In this document: positions 45,926-49,950 of the stretch, one piece after another
How the letters are laid out: the number at the start of each line of letters is the position of its first letter
How positions within the stretch are numbered: position 1 is the first letter of the stretch
Assembly: GCA_023376005.1 (NCBI GenBank)
Contig: CM042141.1
Coordinates: 93,667,135 to 93,731,134, forward strand
Direction: 5' to 3'
DNA length: 64,000 bases
Origin: Doryteuthis pealeii
Lineage: Eukaryota; Mollusca; Cephalopoda; Myopsida; Loliginidae
Notes under the pieces: model-generated
What the model saw: the letters and a program-made list of their open reading frames with translations, nothing else
The model's database searches: none
What the model was told of the DNA's origin: nothing
Translations under genes and position numbers: made by a program

Positions 45926-46934
45926 TGTATATGATATGTTTAACTTCATGTGTATTAATGAATTGATAGAAATAATTTTCAATAACATCATGTGTATTAA
46001 TAAATATTGGGGGTTGACCCTCAACCATCACCTTCTAGCACCTATATGATAAAAATGGGTGGGTGTTTGCCATGAAAGCATCTTGAAGATTGATCAGTTC
46101 AGGCATCTGCCCAAGTAAAGGCTGAAGTGGAGTGTTGCACTTAGAACCCGGGTCACAGACCGCTCAGTCACCACAATCTTGTCCTTGGGGATTATGGGTC
46201 ACCACCCATGGCAATCTATGACATGTAGCACTCTACTTTGGCCCTTACTTAGGTGAGACGGGCAGTCAGAGAGGCCCCCTGTAATCAATCGGCTGATCAT
46301 GTCAAGCCCTAGCACTTATATGATTGTCCCTACTGTATTGGTTTTATGGCAAACCCCCAAACCTGTATCATATATGTGCTAGAAGGCAGTGGCCGAGGGT
46401 CTTAGTGTAAGACATAAACTACGTCTCATTGTGTGATTCCAGTTCTGGAGCTATGATGAGCTCTGGAGCTCTGTATGGAGTACCCCTTCATCACCATTAC
46501 TCCCAGGTTGACTCTGACCCAGAATGGTAGTACCTATAAGGGTCCTATCTTTGGGTTGAATAGTTTTAAAAAATGAGTTTATTTTTTTGAATACCTATCA
46601 AGAATAAATAAAACAAAACATCTTTGGCATAAAATAACCCAACAAGCGTTGACATGCTGTAAAATCCAACTGACCAACTAACCATTTTCTCACAGGTTCC
46701 AACTGCAGATCTTAATTTTCTTTTCTTCCATTTATTATTTTCAGATTATCCTACTGTTTGCAGCAGCTTCAGTTTAAAATGCAACAAAGTCTCTCCGATG
46801 TTTTTTATGAGAATACAGTCAGTGAATGGATTAGTGTTCACATTGAGCCAAAACTAGTAAGACTGAAAGAACTTCTCAACAAGTGCCGTCCTCTTTTGCC
46901 TCTTCCTCCACCACCGCCTCAAACCACAACATGA
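5898..46934 (+). CDS. HEXD: Hexosaminidase D (GH20), 14 coding exons
   Basis: Joined exons give 1,437 nt (478 codons plus stop), close to the human HEXD length. The enzyme is a retaining beta-N-acetylhexosaminidase of GH20 with a preference for galactosaminides, acting in cytosol and nucleus; no signal peptide is seen here, in agreement. Landmarks: [10 protein letters not shown] near residue 12, EYEDMFPY near 43, [10 protein letters not shown] at 84-93, HIGADE at 143-148 with the catalytic Asp147-Glu148 pair, [16 protein letters not shown], and TGWQRYDHY across the exon 9/10 border. The C-terminal third (FPGSDIY... to [11 protein letters not shown]) also matches the HEXD family and ends in a Pro-rich tail. 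The start is ATG at 5898, with an in-frame TAA at 5862 in the same exon. That exon opens with a splice acceptor, so at least one non-coding exon lies upstream. The donor of exon 9 is defective (see findings). Confidence 0.95.
5959..6240. repeat. SINE-2 copy with inverted head
   Basis: SINE-2 is tRNA-derived (head TGGTGTAATGGTTAG and TTCAAATCC). Here the head (5968-6103) is on the minus strand but the tail (6109-6240) is on the plus strand, so the segment GAGGGAGAATATATGGATTC recurs inverted at the join. Confidence 0.7.
6914..8060 (+). mobile_element. LINE-A 3' fragment, interrupted
   Basis: Segments 7084-7447 and 7842-7970 encode the C-terminal end of a non-LTR reverse transcriptase of Jockey/CR1 type ([41 protein letters not shown]). 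They are out of frame with each other and interrupted by an insertion at 7448-7820. The element ends in an (ATT)n tail at 8021-8060. Confidence 0.75.
7448..7820 (-). mobile_element. LINE-B 3' fragment inserted into LINE-A
   Basis: Minus-strand reading gives a C-terminal LINE tail ([47 protein letters not shown]). A perfect 21-bp direct repeat flanks it (7427-7447 and 7821-7841). Within it, 23 bp are duplicated (7452-7474 and 7538-7560). Confidence 0.8.
8195..8265 (-). repeat. LINE-B extreme 3' fragment
   Basis: Shares the NRDSW-coding end of the 7448-7820 element and ends in an (ATG)n-type tail on the minus strand. It lies about 85 bp upstream of HEXD exon 2. Confidence 0.6.
8350..8404 (+). 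CDS. HEXD: HEXD coding exon 2
   Basis: Polypyrimidine tract and CCAG acceptor; donor GTACGT. One base completes the codon left open by exon 1, then [18 protein letters not shown], ending in phase 0. Confidence 0.93.
9060..9340 (+). repeat. Unclassified dispersed repeat (family H)
   Basis: Recurs degenerate at 38390-38720 and 40910-41110. Shared blocks include CCAATGAGA and a terminal GGCTAT...CATTATGTAA. No coding potential. Confidence 0.5.
9539..9648 (+). CDS. HEXD: HEXD coding exon 3
   Basis: Acceptor TTTCAG, donor GTTTGT. Encodes 36 residues including [18 protein letters not shown], an early beta-strand region strongly conserved in HEXD proteins, and ends in phase 2. Confidence 0.94.
9939..10145 (-). 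repeat. SINE-2 copy
   Basis: Minus-orientation SINE-2 with the tail CTCCTAGACTGGTTGCCTAA first on the plus strand and a degraded tRNA-like head at 10075-10145. Confidence 0.65.
10375..10733 (-). repeat. SINE-2 copy, long form
   Basis: Head at 10640-10733 (minus strand). The body extends into a tail beyond the usual end (GTTGGACCATCCACACTTTT on plus), the same extension that follows 6240. Confidence 0.7.
10895..10985 (-). mobile_element. Penelope-type terminal repeat with hammerhead-like motif
   Basis: Minus strand 10970-10921 has, in order, a stem I half TATC, CTGATGA, a short stem II, GAAA, a 3-bp stem III (ACG/CGT), C, and the stem I partner GATA. This is the minimal type I hammerhead layout known from Penelope-like terminal repeats. 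No RT is present. Confidence 0.5.
11123..11268. repeat. Near-perfect 146-bp palindrome
   Basis: Arms of about 70 bp (11123-11193 and 11198-11268) are inverted copies with few mismatches around a tiny loop near TCGTC. It could form a long hairpin or cruciform and is probably a fold-back MITE. Confidence 0.85.
11633..11720 (+). CDS. HEXD: HEXD coding exon 4
   Basis: Acceptor CTCCAG, donor GTAAGT. Encodes [20 protein letters not shown] and then LIQTFGHFE, ending in phase 0. The QTFGH motif lines the GH20 active site. Confidence 0.94.
11955..12187 (-). repeat. SINE-1 copy, near full length
   Basis: Contains both the tRNA-like head (12120-12187, minus) and the 3' body with GGGAATAGACTCCCTCGCTG, ending near 11955. 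Confidence 0.75.
12230..12695 (+). mobile_element. Mariner-like element remnant (N-terminal transposase)
   Basis: Frames around 12395-12690 encode degraded helix-turn-helix parts of a mariner-type transposase ([14 protein letters not shown] and [17 protein letters not shown], then [17 protein letters not shown]). Stops and frameshifts are present and the catalytic domain is missing. A second copy lies at 60905-61290 on the minus strand. Confidence 0.65.
12720..13235 (-). mobile_element. Helitron-like non-autonomous element
   Basis: Same family as 44966-45593. The 5' end on the minus strand reads TCTTATTATAATAGAGATTG after an A. The 3' end is not clear. An internal stretch near 12741-12800 is shared with 13680-13740. 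Confidence 0.55.
13341..13419 (+). CDS. HEXD: HEXD coding exon 5
   Basis: Acceptor ATTACAG, donor GTATGT. Encodes [18 protein letters not shown] and then SALCPTHP, leaving one base for the next codon. Confidence 0.94.
13533..13800. repeat. Mariner-end-like repeat with exon-like segment
   Basis: 13537-13562 (GGTGAATCAAAAGTTTTGCA) resembles a mariner end also seen at 22791. On the minus strand, an open stretch ends in CAAAG followed by GTGAGT, a perfect donor. Part of the open stretch recurs at 12741-12800, so it is more likely repeat than host exon. Confidence 0.35.
14567..14822. repeat. MITE-like repeat (family G)
   Basis: Begins TTAACTCTTTGCCTAC and has a degraded inverted counterpart near 14815. 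Related copies: 16094-16373, 26523-26660 and 58690-58872. Confidence 0.6.
14888..14973 (+). CDS. HEXD: HEXD coding exon 6 (catalytic Asp-Glu)
   Basis: Acceptor TTCCAG, donor GTAAAA. Encodes [19 protein letters not shown] and then [10 protein letters not shown]. The final Asp147-Glu148 are the GH20 catalytic pair: Glu is the acid/base and Asp orients the substrate 2-acetamido group. Confidence 0.95.
15060..15290 (+). repeat. Element-3, 3' half
   Basis: Starts at GGAAAGTGTGGAATACCCCT and includes the AGTGGTAGTACCTGTTAGGG block and the terminal GGTTGACATGCCGTAAAATTC. Confidence 0.7.
15717..15900 (+). CDS. HEXD: HEXD coding exon 7
   Basis: Acceptor CTTCAG, donor GTAAAA. It opens with VYHIG directly after the catalytic pair, has 61 full codons and contains VLMWDDMMR, whose Trp-Asp-Asp is conserved in the active-site barrel. 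It ends in phase 1. Confidence 0.94.
16094..16373. repeat. MITE (family G) with terminal inverted repeats
   Basis: Ends are inverted copies: TTCTTTGCCTACT at the left and AGTAGGCAAAGAG at the right. About 280 bp, non-coding, flanked by TA-rich sequence. Confidence 0.65.
16987..17043. repeat. (TC)n microsatellite
   Basis: Uninterrupted dinucleotide run about 40 bp upstream of HEXD exon 8. Confidence 0.95.
17082..17150 (+). CDS. HEXD: HEXD coding exon 8
   Basis: Acceptor CTTTCAG, donor GTAAGT. Encodes [18 protein letters not shown] and LMPS; the LVEPMVW segment aligns with the family's VEPVLWDY strand. A (TC)n tract ends about 40 bp upstream of the acceptor. Confidence 0.93.
17277..17602 (+). 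repeat. Minisatellite, about 36-bp unit
   Basis: About nine degenerate tandem units around GCCTGGGATCAAAGT and TTGCTCCCTGGCCCTCT. It creates a spurious open frame; no gene. Confidence 0.8.
17605..17815 (+). repeat. Element-3, 3' half
   Basis: GGAGTGTGGAGTACCCCTTC to the terminal GTTTGACATGCCATAAAATT. Fused directly to the minisatellite. Confidence 0.65.
18240..19160 (+). mobile_element. LINE-C 3' fragment
   Basis: Encodes the degraded C-terminal end of a non-LTR RT ([39 protein letters not shown]). It shares its 3' UTR (ATGAGCC...GGTGCACCTGAGCACTGTACAC) with the LINE at 35600-36525. The UTR is split by a Helitron at 18795-19042. Confidence 0.75.
18795..19042 (+). mobile_element. Non-autonomous Helitron, 248 bp
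   Basis: Starts TCTTATTATAATGG after A and ends in a short hairpin (ACCCAGAGGGT) followed by CTAG and T. There is no target duplication. The related LINE at 35700 lacks it at the equivalent point, as expected for insertion between A and T. Confidence 0.75.
19163..19345 (+). repeat. Element-3 fragment
   Basis: Central to 3' part of the family (GGGTGTCTTGGATATAACAC to GGGTCAAAAAGATG); terminal block missing. Confidence 0.6.
19434..19860 (+). repeat. Element-3, 3' half, with a second terminal block
   Basis: Runs from GAGGGTCTTAGTATCCTGGG through the AGTACC block. It carries two terminal blocks (near 19715-19740 and 19815-19850), so a partial duplication is likely. Confidence 0.65.
20401..21185 (-). 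repeat. Tandem array of about six tRNA-like SINE units
   Basis: Units begin near 20401, 20545, 20680, 20805, 20950 (partial) and 21046. On the minus strand each has TGGTGTAATGGTTAGCAAG (A-box-like), GAGTTCAATCC (B-box-like) and a tail TTGTGTCACATCCTACCCAT shared with SINE-2. The array ends about 110 bp upstream of HEXD exon 9. Confidence 0.8.
21298..21493 (+). CDS. HEXD: HEXD coding exon 9 (defective donor)
   Basis: Acceptor TTTCAG is good. Sixty-four codons include [15 protein letters not shown] and end at TGWQ plus AG. By homology the intron should start at 21494, but the sequence there is TTAAGT, not GTAAGT. The only GT overlapping the site is one base earlier (21493) and would shift the frame. 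Read-through stops two codons on. Confidence 0.88.
21556..22055 (+). repeat. SINE-1 copy split by an insertion
   Basis: Head TTTAGCTCAGTCAGTAGAGC at 21557-21620. The body continues to about 21684 and resumes at about 21970 (CCTCAGATGCAAAAACAATC). The insert (about 285 bp) recurs in part at 26130-26220. Confidence 0.65.
22206..22690 (-). repeat. Element-3 copy
   Basis: Minus-orientation copy, starting TTACGGCATGTCAACCC and ending near CACCTGCACCTCTGCAGAGG. Includes a 12-G run at 22615-22627. Confidence 0.75.
23150..23580 (-). repeat. SINE-5 copy
   Basis: About 400 bp, matching 42541-42937. The minus strand has a tRNA-like head with AGGTTCAATCCTG and a tail with CCTGAAGAAGGCCGGAGGGC. Confidence 0.6.
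23759..24290. repeat. MITE with about 150-bp inverted termini
   Basis: Left arm 23759-23930 and right arm 24120-24290 are inverted copies (for example GAGTTCTAGAGCTTCCCTAC against GTAGGGAAGCTCTAGAACTC). Non-coding centre. It ends about 75 bp before HEXD exon 10. Confidence 0.8.
24366..24448 (+). CDS. HEXD: HEXD coding exon 10
   Basis: Acceptor TTTTTAG, donor GTAAGT. It opens with G completing Arg298, then [18 protein letters not shown] and [13 protein letters not shown] follows TGWQR in the family, confirming that exon 9 must end in AG at 21493. Confidence 0.93.
24485..24810. repeat. MITE with about 75-bp inverted termini
   Basis: Left arm CACCATCGTATGTCACCCCA, right arm GGGGTGACATACGATGGTG. 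An inner inverted pair at 24665-24728 (TCTTTGAGG / TCTCAAAGA) adds a nested hairpin. It starts just 37 bp after HEXD exon 10. Confidence 0.8.
24811..26296. other. Intron 10, remainder
   Basis: AT-rich sequence. Only a repeat shared with 4510 (GGTTTATTTTCACACATTAC at 24914) and one shared with 21880 (near 26130) were seen. No exon found. Confidence 0.5.
26297..26378 (+). CDS. HEXD: HEXD coding exon 11
   Basis: Acceptor TTTTTAG, donor GTTTGT. Encodes [18 protein letters not shown] and LLPLIPDK, ending in phase 2. This segment is poorly conserved; support comes from phase matching and position. Confidence 0.82.
26722..27315 (+). repeat. Two SINE-2 copies, second partial
   Basis: 26722-26990 has the head (GTTGTGTAATGGTTATTG) and the tail with CTTGTGTCATATCCTGCC. 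27130-27315 is a headless body with the tail CTTGTGTCACATCCTACTTG. Confidence 0.7.
27564..27665 (+). CDS. HEXD: HEXD coding exon 12
   Basis: Acceptor TTTAG, donor GTAATT. Encodes [20 protein letters not shown] and more, ending in phase 2. FPGS matches the family's FPGSN segment. The CPIC pair is unusual, but no partner cysteines form a recognisable zinc site. Confidence 0.9.
28048..28479 (+). pseudogene. Penelope-like GIY-YIG endonuclease domain, frameshifted
   Basis: Reads VVYEAKV, then [19 protein letters not shown]: the Tyr and Tyr-Val-Gly stand for the GIY and YIG motifs, and the Arg of FKQRFYAH is the catalytic-type Arg. [18 protein letters not shown] and CNVC follow as in Penelope proteins. 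A small deletion near 28336 creates a TGA. The family frame resumes ([11 protein letters not shown]... [11 protein letters not shown]) and ends at TAG 28477-28479. Confidence 0.8.
28896..28940 (+). ncRNA. Hammerhead-ribozyme-like motif
   Basis: Stem I GGTATC pairs with GATGCC (one G-U). CTGACGA fits CUGANGA, GAAA follows, and stem III ACC/GGT and a TA cleavage position precede stem I. Stem II is only about 2 bp, so activity is uncertain. Confidence 0.45.
29279..29548. repeat. Fold-back element, about 130-bp arms
   Basis: Left arm 29279-29407 and right arm 29421-29548 are inverted (ATCATAGGATGACGCATGTA against TACATGCGTCATCCTATGAT). The loop is about 13 bp. It ends about 110 bp before HEXD exon 13. 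Confidence 0.88.
29657..29743 (+). CDS. HEXD: HEXD coding exon 13
   Basis: Acceptor TTAATAG, donor GTACTA. Encodes [20 protein letters not shown] and then QSLFDEAA, ending in phase 2. It precedes a 17-kb intron. Confidence 0.9.
29811..30120 (+). repeat. SINE-2 copy, near full length
   Basis: Head GTGGTGTAATGGTTAGAGTT with AGTTTAAATCCTGG, body, and tail through GGTGGTCACTAGTAGAATAG. The best representative of the family here. Confidence 0.75.
30193..30434 (+). mobile_element. Possible solo LTR
   Basis: Starts TGTCACGTGGTGACGTGG and is GC-richer than its surroundings. It has AATAAAGG near 30371, and TTGGAGGCACGTGG (primer-binding-site-like) lies about 10-20 bp beyond possible CA ends. No paired LTR or coding region was found, so this is tentative. 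Confidence 0.35.
30491..30727 (+). repeat. 237-bp direct repeat, left copy
   Basis: Almost identical (about two mismatches by eye) to 33646-33882. Contains CTTACCGTTATCGTAGTAGC and a SINE-2 3' half. Confidence 0.9.
30728..33645 (-). mobile_element. 5'-truncated LINE-D (RLE-type, R2-like)
   Basis: A minus-strand LINE fragment lying exactly between two 237-bp direct repeats. The ORF enters at the 33645 side and stops at 32876. About 2.1 kb of 3' UTR follows, with tandem units (31380-32300) and a GC-rich hairpin (30781-30838). It has no poly(A) tail. Confidence 0.7.
32876..33637 (-). CDS. LINE-D C-terminal domain: CCHC zinc finger and restriction-like endonuclease
   Basis: An uninterrupted 253-codon frame that begins inside the protein, with no natural start. 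From the N-terminus it shows [20 protein letters not shown], a CCHC finger (C-P-L-C, then H and [18 protein letters not shown]), [10 protein letters not shown] and a PD-(D/E)XK-like core: RPDLIFF, then [12 protein letters not shown] and AHEMKKSKY. This is the C-terminal layout of LINEs that use a restriction-like endonuclease (R2 and relatives). The exact clade cannot be told by eye. The lack of stops suggests a young insertion. Confidence 0.78.
   Translation of the reverse strand, partial: DLWHDQANITFLIRSVYDILPSPVNLSIWYRTESALCPLCNQVGSLKHILSSCPTALVEGRYRWRHDLILRVFADVVCNAIQTNKLIPGKNTIKFIKAGTKPSKTKKPRPNILSPATDWELRVDLKPRLVFPDHIWKTTLRPDLIFFSNRMKTIVMWELSVPWEEHILEAHEMKKSKYDELVAQCRTSGWKASCLPIEVGTRGFTAKSVCKALSDIGLVGAKKRSVLKSITDTAERSAKWLFLKRNCSWKNHT
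33646..33882 (+). repeat. 237-bp direct repeat, right copy
   Basis: Mate of 30491-30727. It is preceded by an extra CTTACCGTTA, so that decamer is doubled at the junction. Confidence 0.9.
33925..34060 (+). repeat. SINE-2 copy, internally deleted
   Basis: Head GCTTGTGGTGTAATGGTTAT joined early to the tail (CTTGTCTCACATCCTGCTCA). Confidence 0.65.
35135..35350 (+). CDS. Small ORF, possible first exon of a transposon protein
   Basis: Seventy-one codons from an AAAATGG start in a Kozak-like context: [20 protein letters not shown], then [21 protein letters not shown] CxxC followed by a basic-aromatic segment recalls N-terminal zinc-binding modules of dispersed metazoan mobile-element proteins, but I cannot name the family. 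A GGTACA that could be a donor follows LDG near 35289, and the same 14-16 bp recurs at 35322. Function unknown. Confidence 0.35.
   Translation: MATSSEEEATVVSDKKCFMCILPSKKHKIVSFSKKTWTRFLKYVHKWKNLDGTQALSHVNKIWTVHKNQKK
35352..35575. repeat. Two tandem AT-rich units
   Basis: CTCGTTATT-type units with AAAGCAAATT...CGCTTATTACTCG occur near 35402-35475 and 35495-35570. An inverted copy borders the LINE at 36521-36560. Confidence 0.6.
35600..36525 (-). mobile_element. LINE-C 3' fragment
   Basis: The minus-strand frame 36208-35744 encodes the C-terminal part of a Jockey/CR1-like RT ([39 protein letters not shown]). An overlapping frame up to 36525 carries [19 protein letters not shown] and GRKN. One frameshift separates them. 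The 3' UTR runs down to about 35600. Confidence 0.8.
36936..37229. repeat. Local tandem duplications
   Basis: TTTTGCCAGTAGCTAGTATA with GTATACGAAATAC occurs at 36936-36992 and 37031-37085. TTGCTTTAGTTACTAAAGCA occurs at 37171 and 37201. Confidence 0.7.
38108..38345 (+). repeat. SINE-4 copy
   Basis: tRNA-like head (CTATGACATAGTAGCTAACG and GAGTTTGAACTCC). The end GGTTGATATGTTATTAAAAC is shared with copies at 47665 and 57175. Confidence 0.65.
38390..38720 (+). repeat. Family H repeat
   Basis: Degenerate match to 9060-9340; non-coding. Confidence 0.45.
39164..39420 (+). mobile_element. Helitron-like element, 5' end
   Basis: After an A: TCTATTAATAATGGAAATTG, then GTCTGTGACTGAAACTATGTC, the family's 5' block. 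No hairpin/CTAG end was found, so the 3' limit is arbitrary. Confidence 0.4.
39421..40508. other. Intron 13, unassigned stretch
   Basis: AT-rich. Homopolymer and (GTTT)n runs near 39597-39632. No gene or named repeat recognised. Confidence 0.5.
40566..40862 (+). repeat. Element-3, 3' half
   Basis: GGGTCTTCATATCCTGGGAA to GGTTGATATGCCGTAAAACA. Confidence 0.7.
41342..41775 (-). repeat. Element-3, truncated
   Basis: Minus copy from TTTATGGCATGTCAACCC to the GACTGCCCATCTAGTCTGA block; the 5' end is missing. Confidence 0.7.
41913..42108 (-). repeat. SINE-2 copy
   Basis: Minus orientation, from GAATACAGAGTTTTCATTC to the head fragment GAACTTGGGTCGACGAGTCC. Confidence 0.65.
42468..42937 (-). repeat. 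SINE-4 end fused to SINE-5 copy
   Basis: 42468-42560 is a SINE-4 3' fragment. 42541-42937 is SINE-5 with the tRNA-like head (GGCCTAGTGGATAAAGG, CAGGTTCAATCCTGG on minus) and the CCGGAGGGCACATCAGCC tail. Confidence 0.6.
43122..43289 (-). repeat. SINE-2 copy, partial
   Basis: Body and head (CATGGTGTAATGGTTATCAT on minus), tail truncated at 43122, where a SINE-5-like fragment abuts. Confidence 0.65.
43361..43855 (+). repeat. Element-3 copy with internal deletion
   Basis: 5' half to GAAGGCATTGGC, then jumps to the AGTGGTAGTACC block and the terminal GGGTTGACATGCC. Confidence 0.7.
44070..44283 (+). repeat. SINE-1 copy, full length
   Basis: Head TACTTAGCTCAGTTGGTAGA with GGGTTCAATACC, body with GGTGTGGTGCTCCAACTCAG and end GGGGATAGACTCCC...CACCCCG. 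The reference copy for the family. Confidence 0.78.
44966..45593 (-). mobile_element. Non-autonomous Helitron, 628 bp
   Basis: On the minus strand: A|TC...CTTATAATGGAGATTGTG at the 5' end; at the 3' end a perfect 6-bp hairpin (GCACCC/GGGTGC, 44979-44993), then CTAG|T. No target duplication. The 3' flank is an (AT)n tract. Confidence 0.72.
45600..45725 (-). mobile_element. Penelope-type terminal fragment
   Basis: Minus strand has GGTTTGTTAAACAAACC (strong stem), GAAA and a GTC, the layout of a hammerhead. The CUGANGA core is mutated (CTAAGGA), so it is probably inactive. Confidence 0.4.
46022..46680 (+). repeat. Element-3 copies, tandem or rearranged
   Basis: A short upstream piece (46022-46160, including inverted parts) precedes a near full 3' region ending GCGTTGACATGCTGTAAAAT. 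It lies just before HEXD exon 14. Confidence 0.65.
46745..46934 (+). CDS. HEXD: HEXD coding exon 14 (last)
   Basis: Acceptor TTTTCAG at 46744. Encodes 62 residues including [20 protein letters not shown], then a run of prolines and TGA at 46932-46934. The EW...VHP/EP pattern matches the HEXD C-terminus. Confidence 0.93.
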
Positions 46935-47165
46935 GAATCTTGAACGACTGCAAGAAAAGAAGAAAAAAAAGGAAAACTACATGGATCCTTTTCCTTCAAA
47001 AAAATATTTTTTTTAGAATTGTTTTTTATTATTTCATTTTTTTTTTAATGGTTCAGTCTTTAAGAAATGAGGCATAATTAAGATCAACGAGTAATTTTTT
47101 TTTGTTGTTGTTCTCCTTGAGACAACGGTAGAAGGAAATGAATAAAAAATGAAACTCTCCCTTCA
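46935..47165 (+). other. HEXD: HEXD 3' UTR
   Basis: Non-coding sequence after the HEXD stop. The AATAAA at 47141-47146, about 200 bp after TGA, is the nearest good poly(A) signal. Confidence 0.55.
47141..47146 (+). terminator. HEXD: Poly(A) signal AATAAA
   Basis: Canonical hexamer about 207 bp after the HEXD stop codon. No transcript data to confirm use. Confidence 0.55.
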
Positions 47166-47387
47166 ATTATCGTTAGAAACATAATGTAGGTAAGAGAGCC
47201 AACAGTTGTTGAAGTTCATAGATAAGACATATTCATTATTAATTTTTTGACTAGTTTTGTCTGGATTTCTGTGAAAAGGAATTAACATTATTATATACTG
47301 ATGTATTCAGACTAATATCCTGATCTCATACAGTTGCAAGATTTTGTTTTAAAAGTTTCAGATGATTACAAACAATAACAAATGCTT

Positions 47388-47930
47388 ACTTAGCGTAATG
47401 GTTATCATTGCAAAAAATGGAATTGGTGACTCGAGTTCAAATTTTGGCTGTTTGCATTTCACTTTGCGCTAATGCCCTTTGGAAAGGTCTGAATATATCT
47501 ATTCTCCCCTAATCTATGGGTAAATAGTAGGGAAGATTGGGTTCTTTAGCCTTGCTTAGGCAACTAGTCTAGGAGGTTTACTCTGCTTAAAAAATTGAGC
47601 TTGTGTCACATCCTGCCTGTGGTGGAGGGGTTGGGTAAATACAAACAATGACAGACACCTGAAAAAGGTTTGGTTTGGTTTCTTTGTTTAATGGCATATC
47701 AACCTTCATGAGTTATTTAATGCAAAACCCATCCTTTTAGAAGAACAGCAGTGGCACTATTTAACTGATAGTCAGAAGGATCAGGGGAGTCATACCTCCC
47801 CCAGGAGTATTAGTCCCAAAAGTGAACATAATAGTGTGACTGACGTTTGAACTCACTTCCTTTGATGTTACAGTCCAGCACATTAGCCTCTATGCCAGTA
47901 GGCACTCTAATATCCTTCCTAAAGGCACTG
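47388..47930. repeat. SINE-2 (+) followed by SINE-4 (-)
   Basis: 47388-47645 is SINE-2 with head TAGCGTAATGGTTATCATTG. 47665-47930 is SINE-4 in reverse, starting GGTTTCTTTGTTTAATGGCA. Confidence 0.68.
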
Positions 47931-48120
47931 GGTCGATATGGAAAAATTTAAAGATCTGACAAATAAAAGAATATAAACAATACCAAAGTATATAGATATT
48001 TTTCAAAATAAATCTCTAAAATGTGATTGGATGATTGGATGCATCATCAGTGATGTTCTTTAGTTCATTATTGTTTTTTTTTGTCTTTTCAACATCATTG
48101 TTGACTGCCCGTTTTTAATT

Positions 48121-48260
48121 ACAGCTCGCCCAGCCGCCATACAAATTACGTCTCATGCCATTCGGGTCTCTCGTGCATGGCACAGGCGATTCTTTGCCGC
48201 TTACTTCGGGGGAATCGGCTATGCCCATTACATCATAACATCATCTTGCAGGATGATGTT
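48121..48260 (+). other. GC-rich exon-like segment
   Basis: After a TTTTTAATTACAG acceptor-like sequence, about 110 bp is clearly GC-richer than its surroundings. It is open in one frame (ARPAAIQITSHAIRVSRAWH, then RRFFAAYFGGIGYAHYI). No good donor follows. I do not recognise the peptide; it could be an exon or part of a mobile element. Confidence 0.25.
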
Positions 48261-48267
48261 ATGATTA

Positions 48268-48704
48268 CAAGGGTAATCTCAAAAGTAAGGTCTCCAAAGT
48301 GCTGGGTACACAGGGAAACTGTTTGTGCAGCTGTTGGCAACACTTGTGTTCGCTTCTGCCACACTGAGTCTTGGCTTCTCAGTTGTTTGAAGTTTGCACA
48401 GTTATTTGATTTTTGAACACAAAAAGTGTATGGCGAACCATGCATAGATGTCAAAAACAGTTTAGGGAGTTTGCAACGACAATGAGGTTCAACGCTTCCT
48501 CAATGACATGGCAATGAGTTGATATGACCTGGGCAGACAAAAACTGACCATAGCGCCTAGAAAAATGTATCAACAAAAATGGTGATTATGTAGAAAGATA
48601 GATACATATTCAAATTTTAAAATTATGTAAACGTCATTGACAATAAACAAACGTTTCTATGATTTCTAAATATTTTGGAGACCTTACATTTGGAATTGCC
48701 CTTG
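48268..48704. mobile_element. Mariner-type MITE with TA duplication
   Basis: Ends CAAGGGTAATCTCAAAAGTA and CATTTGGAATTGCCCTTG form about 32-bp imperfect inverted repeats, and TA flanks both sides. A degraded mariner C-terminal remnant (LEKCINKNGDYVE) remains inside. Confidence 0.85.
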
Positions 48705-48785
48705 TATTAATCAAAGTTAAACCCCAAAACACTAACTATAATTTCTGGCTGCTGATCATCAATAAACCGATGTAGATGTTTTTTG

Positions 48786-49045
48786 GAGGCATGTGGTGTA
48801 ATGGTTATCATCATTAGAAATGGACTCAACAACCTGAGTTCAAATCCTGGACGAGGCTGTTTTCATTTCACAACATGCTGATACCCTTGGAAAACTATTC
48901 CCCCTCCAGTTATGGATAAATAGTAAGGCTGGCTGGACTCTTTAACCTTGGTATGGCAACCAGCCTTGAAGAAGGAAAAATCTGAATTCAACTCTGCATG
49001 AGAAATTAGCCTTGTGTCACATCCTCATGCAGTAAATATATATAT
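48786..49045 (+). repeat. SINE-2 copy
   Basis: Head GGCATGTGGTGTAATGGTTA with GAGTTCAAATCCTGG; tail CCTTGTGTCACATCC. Confidence 0.72.
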
Positions 49046-49429
49046 ACACACACATTATAAATTCCAATATTTATAAGTTTCTAGACTCAACAATAATTTA
49101 TTTGTATTAATGTGTCAGTTATGTTAACATAATATGTATATTACACACATATAAACACTTAACTTATATAAAGGGCAGTTGGTGTGTATGTACGTATGTG
49201 TGTCTGTGCAGATGAAACCATGAAAATAAAATAATTAACAACAAAGTAAATATATATACATATCAAATATCAGTCGTTCTTTCTTTTTGTGCAAAAATTG
49301 TTAAGATTTGATTTATATTCAAAGATATTTAAAAATTAAAATATACATAGAAATAGCATTGAAATTCCACTTAAAAATGTCCAGCACTTGTAAATCTCAA
49401 AAGTAAACAAACACCAGTGTTCCCCTCTC

Positions 49430-49459
49430 TACTCAGTCATTGCTGGGTAGCCACTTCTA
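49430..49459 (+). mobile_element. Helitron-like 3' terminus
   Basis: GGGTAGCCACTTCTAG followed by T, the same end as 5447 on the opposite strand. Its body upstream is not delimited. Confidence 0.45.
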
Positions 49460-49464
49460 GTATT

Positions 49465-49950
49465 CTATAATGGGGATTATGTGTCTGTCTGTAACTGAAA
49501 CTGTGACAATTCCCTTAATTGTTTATACCACATTCTCCATGATTTTATTTTTATTTAAATCTCAATTATTGATAAAATTGTTTTATATTACCAATTCTGT
49601 TGGCCTTATCTACAAACTAATGACCTGCAATTGTATTTATATATATATGCAACCAAATAGTGTTTCCTGTGTGAACAGGAAGGCTAATTTGCATATTGAT
49701 TTTTAAAATTTGGTTTTAATAAATATTTGTTTGATATTATTGATTTCTGATTGTTTGGTTTTATTTTGATAAATATGAGCAAAAATGCCATCGATAAAAC
49801 TTAAAAGAAATCTATTAACAAAAAGAAATAACTGTAATTTTATTCTTTACTGTCTAATTTAGTTAAGTTGTTAAATTAGGAAAATTTAACAATGAAACCC
49901 AGAAGTGATGGGATGATCTATTTGTGGTTGCTTACTGTTTAGATTTCTTT
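49465..49950 (+). mobile_element. Helitron-like non-autonomous element
   Basis: 5' block TCTATAATGGGGATTATGTG and GTCTGTCTGTAACTGAAACTG match the family, with body similarity to 44966-45593 in reverse. It begins 5 bp after another Helitron end. Confidence 0.5.
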
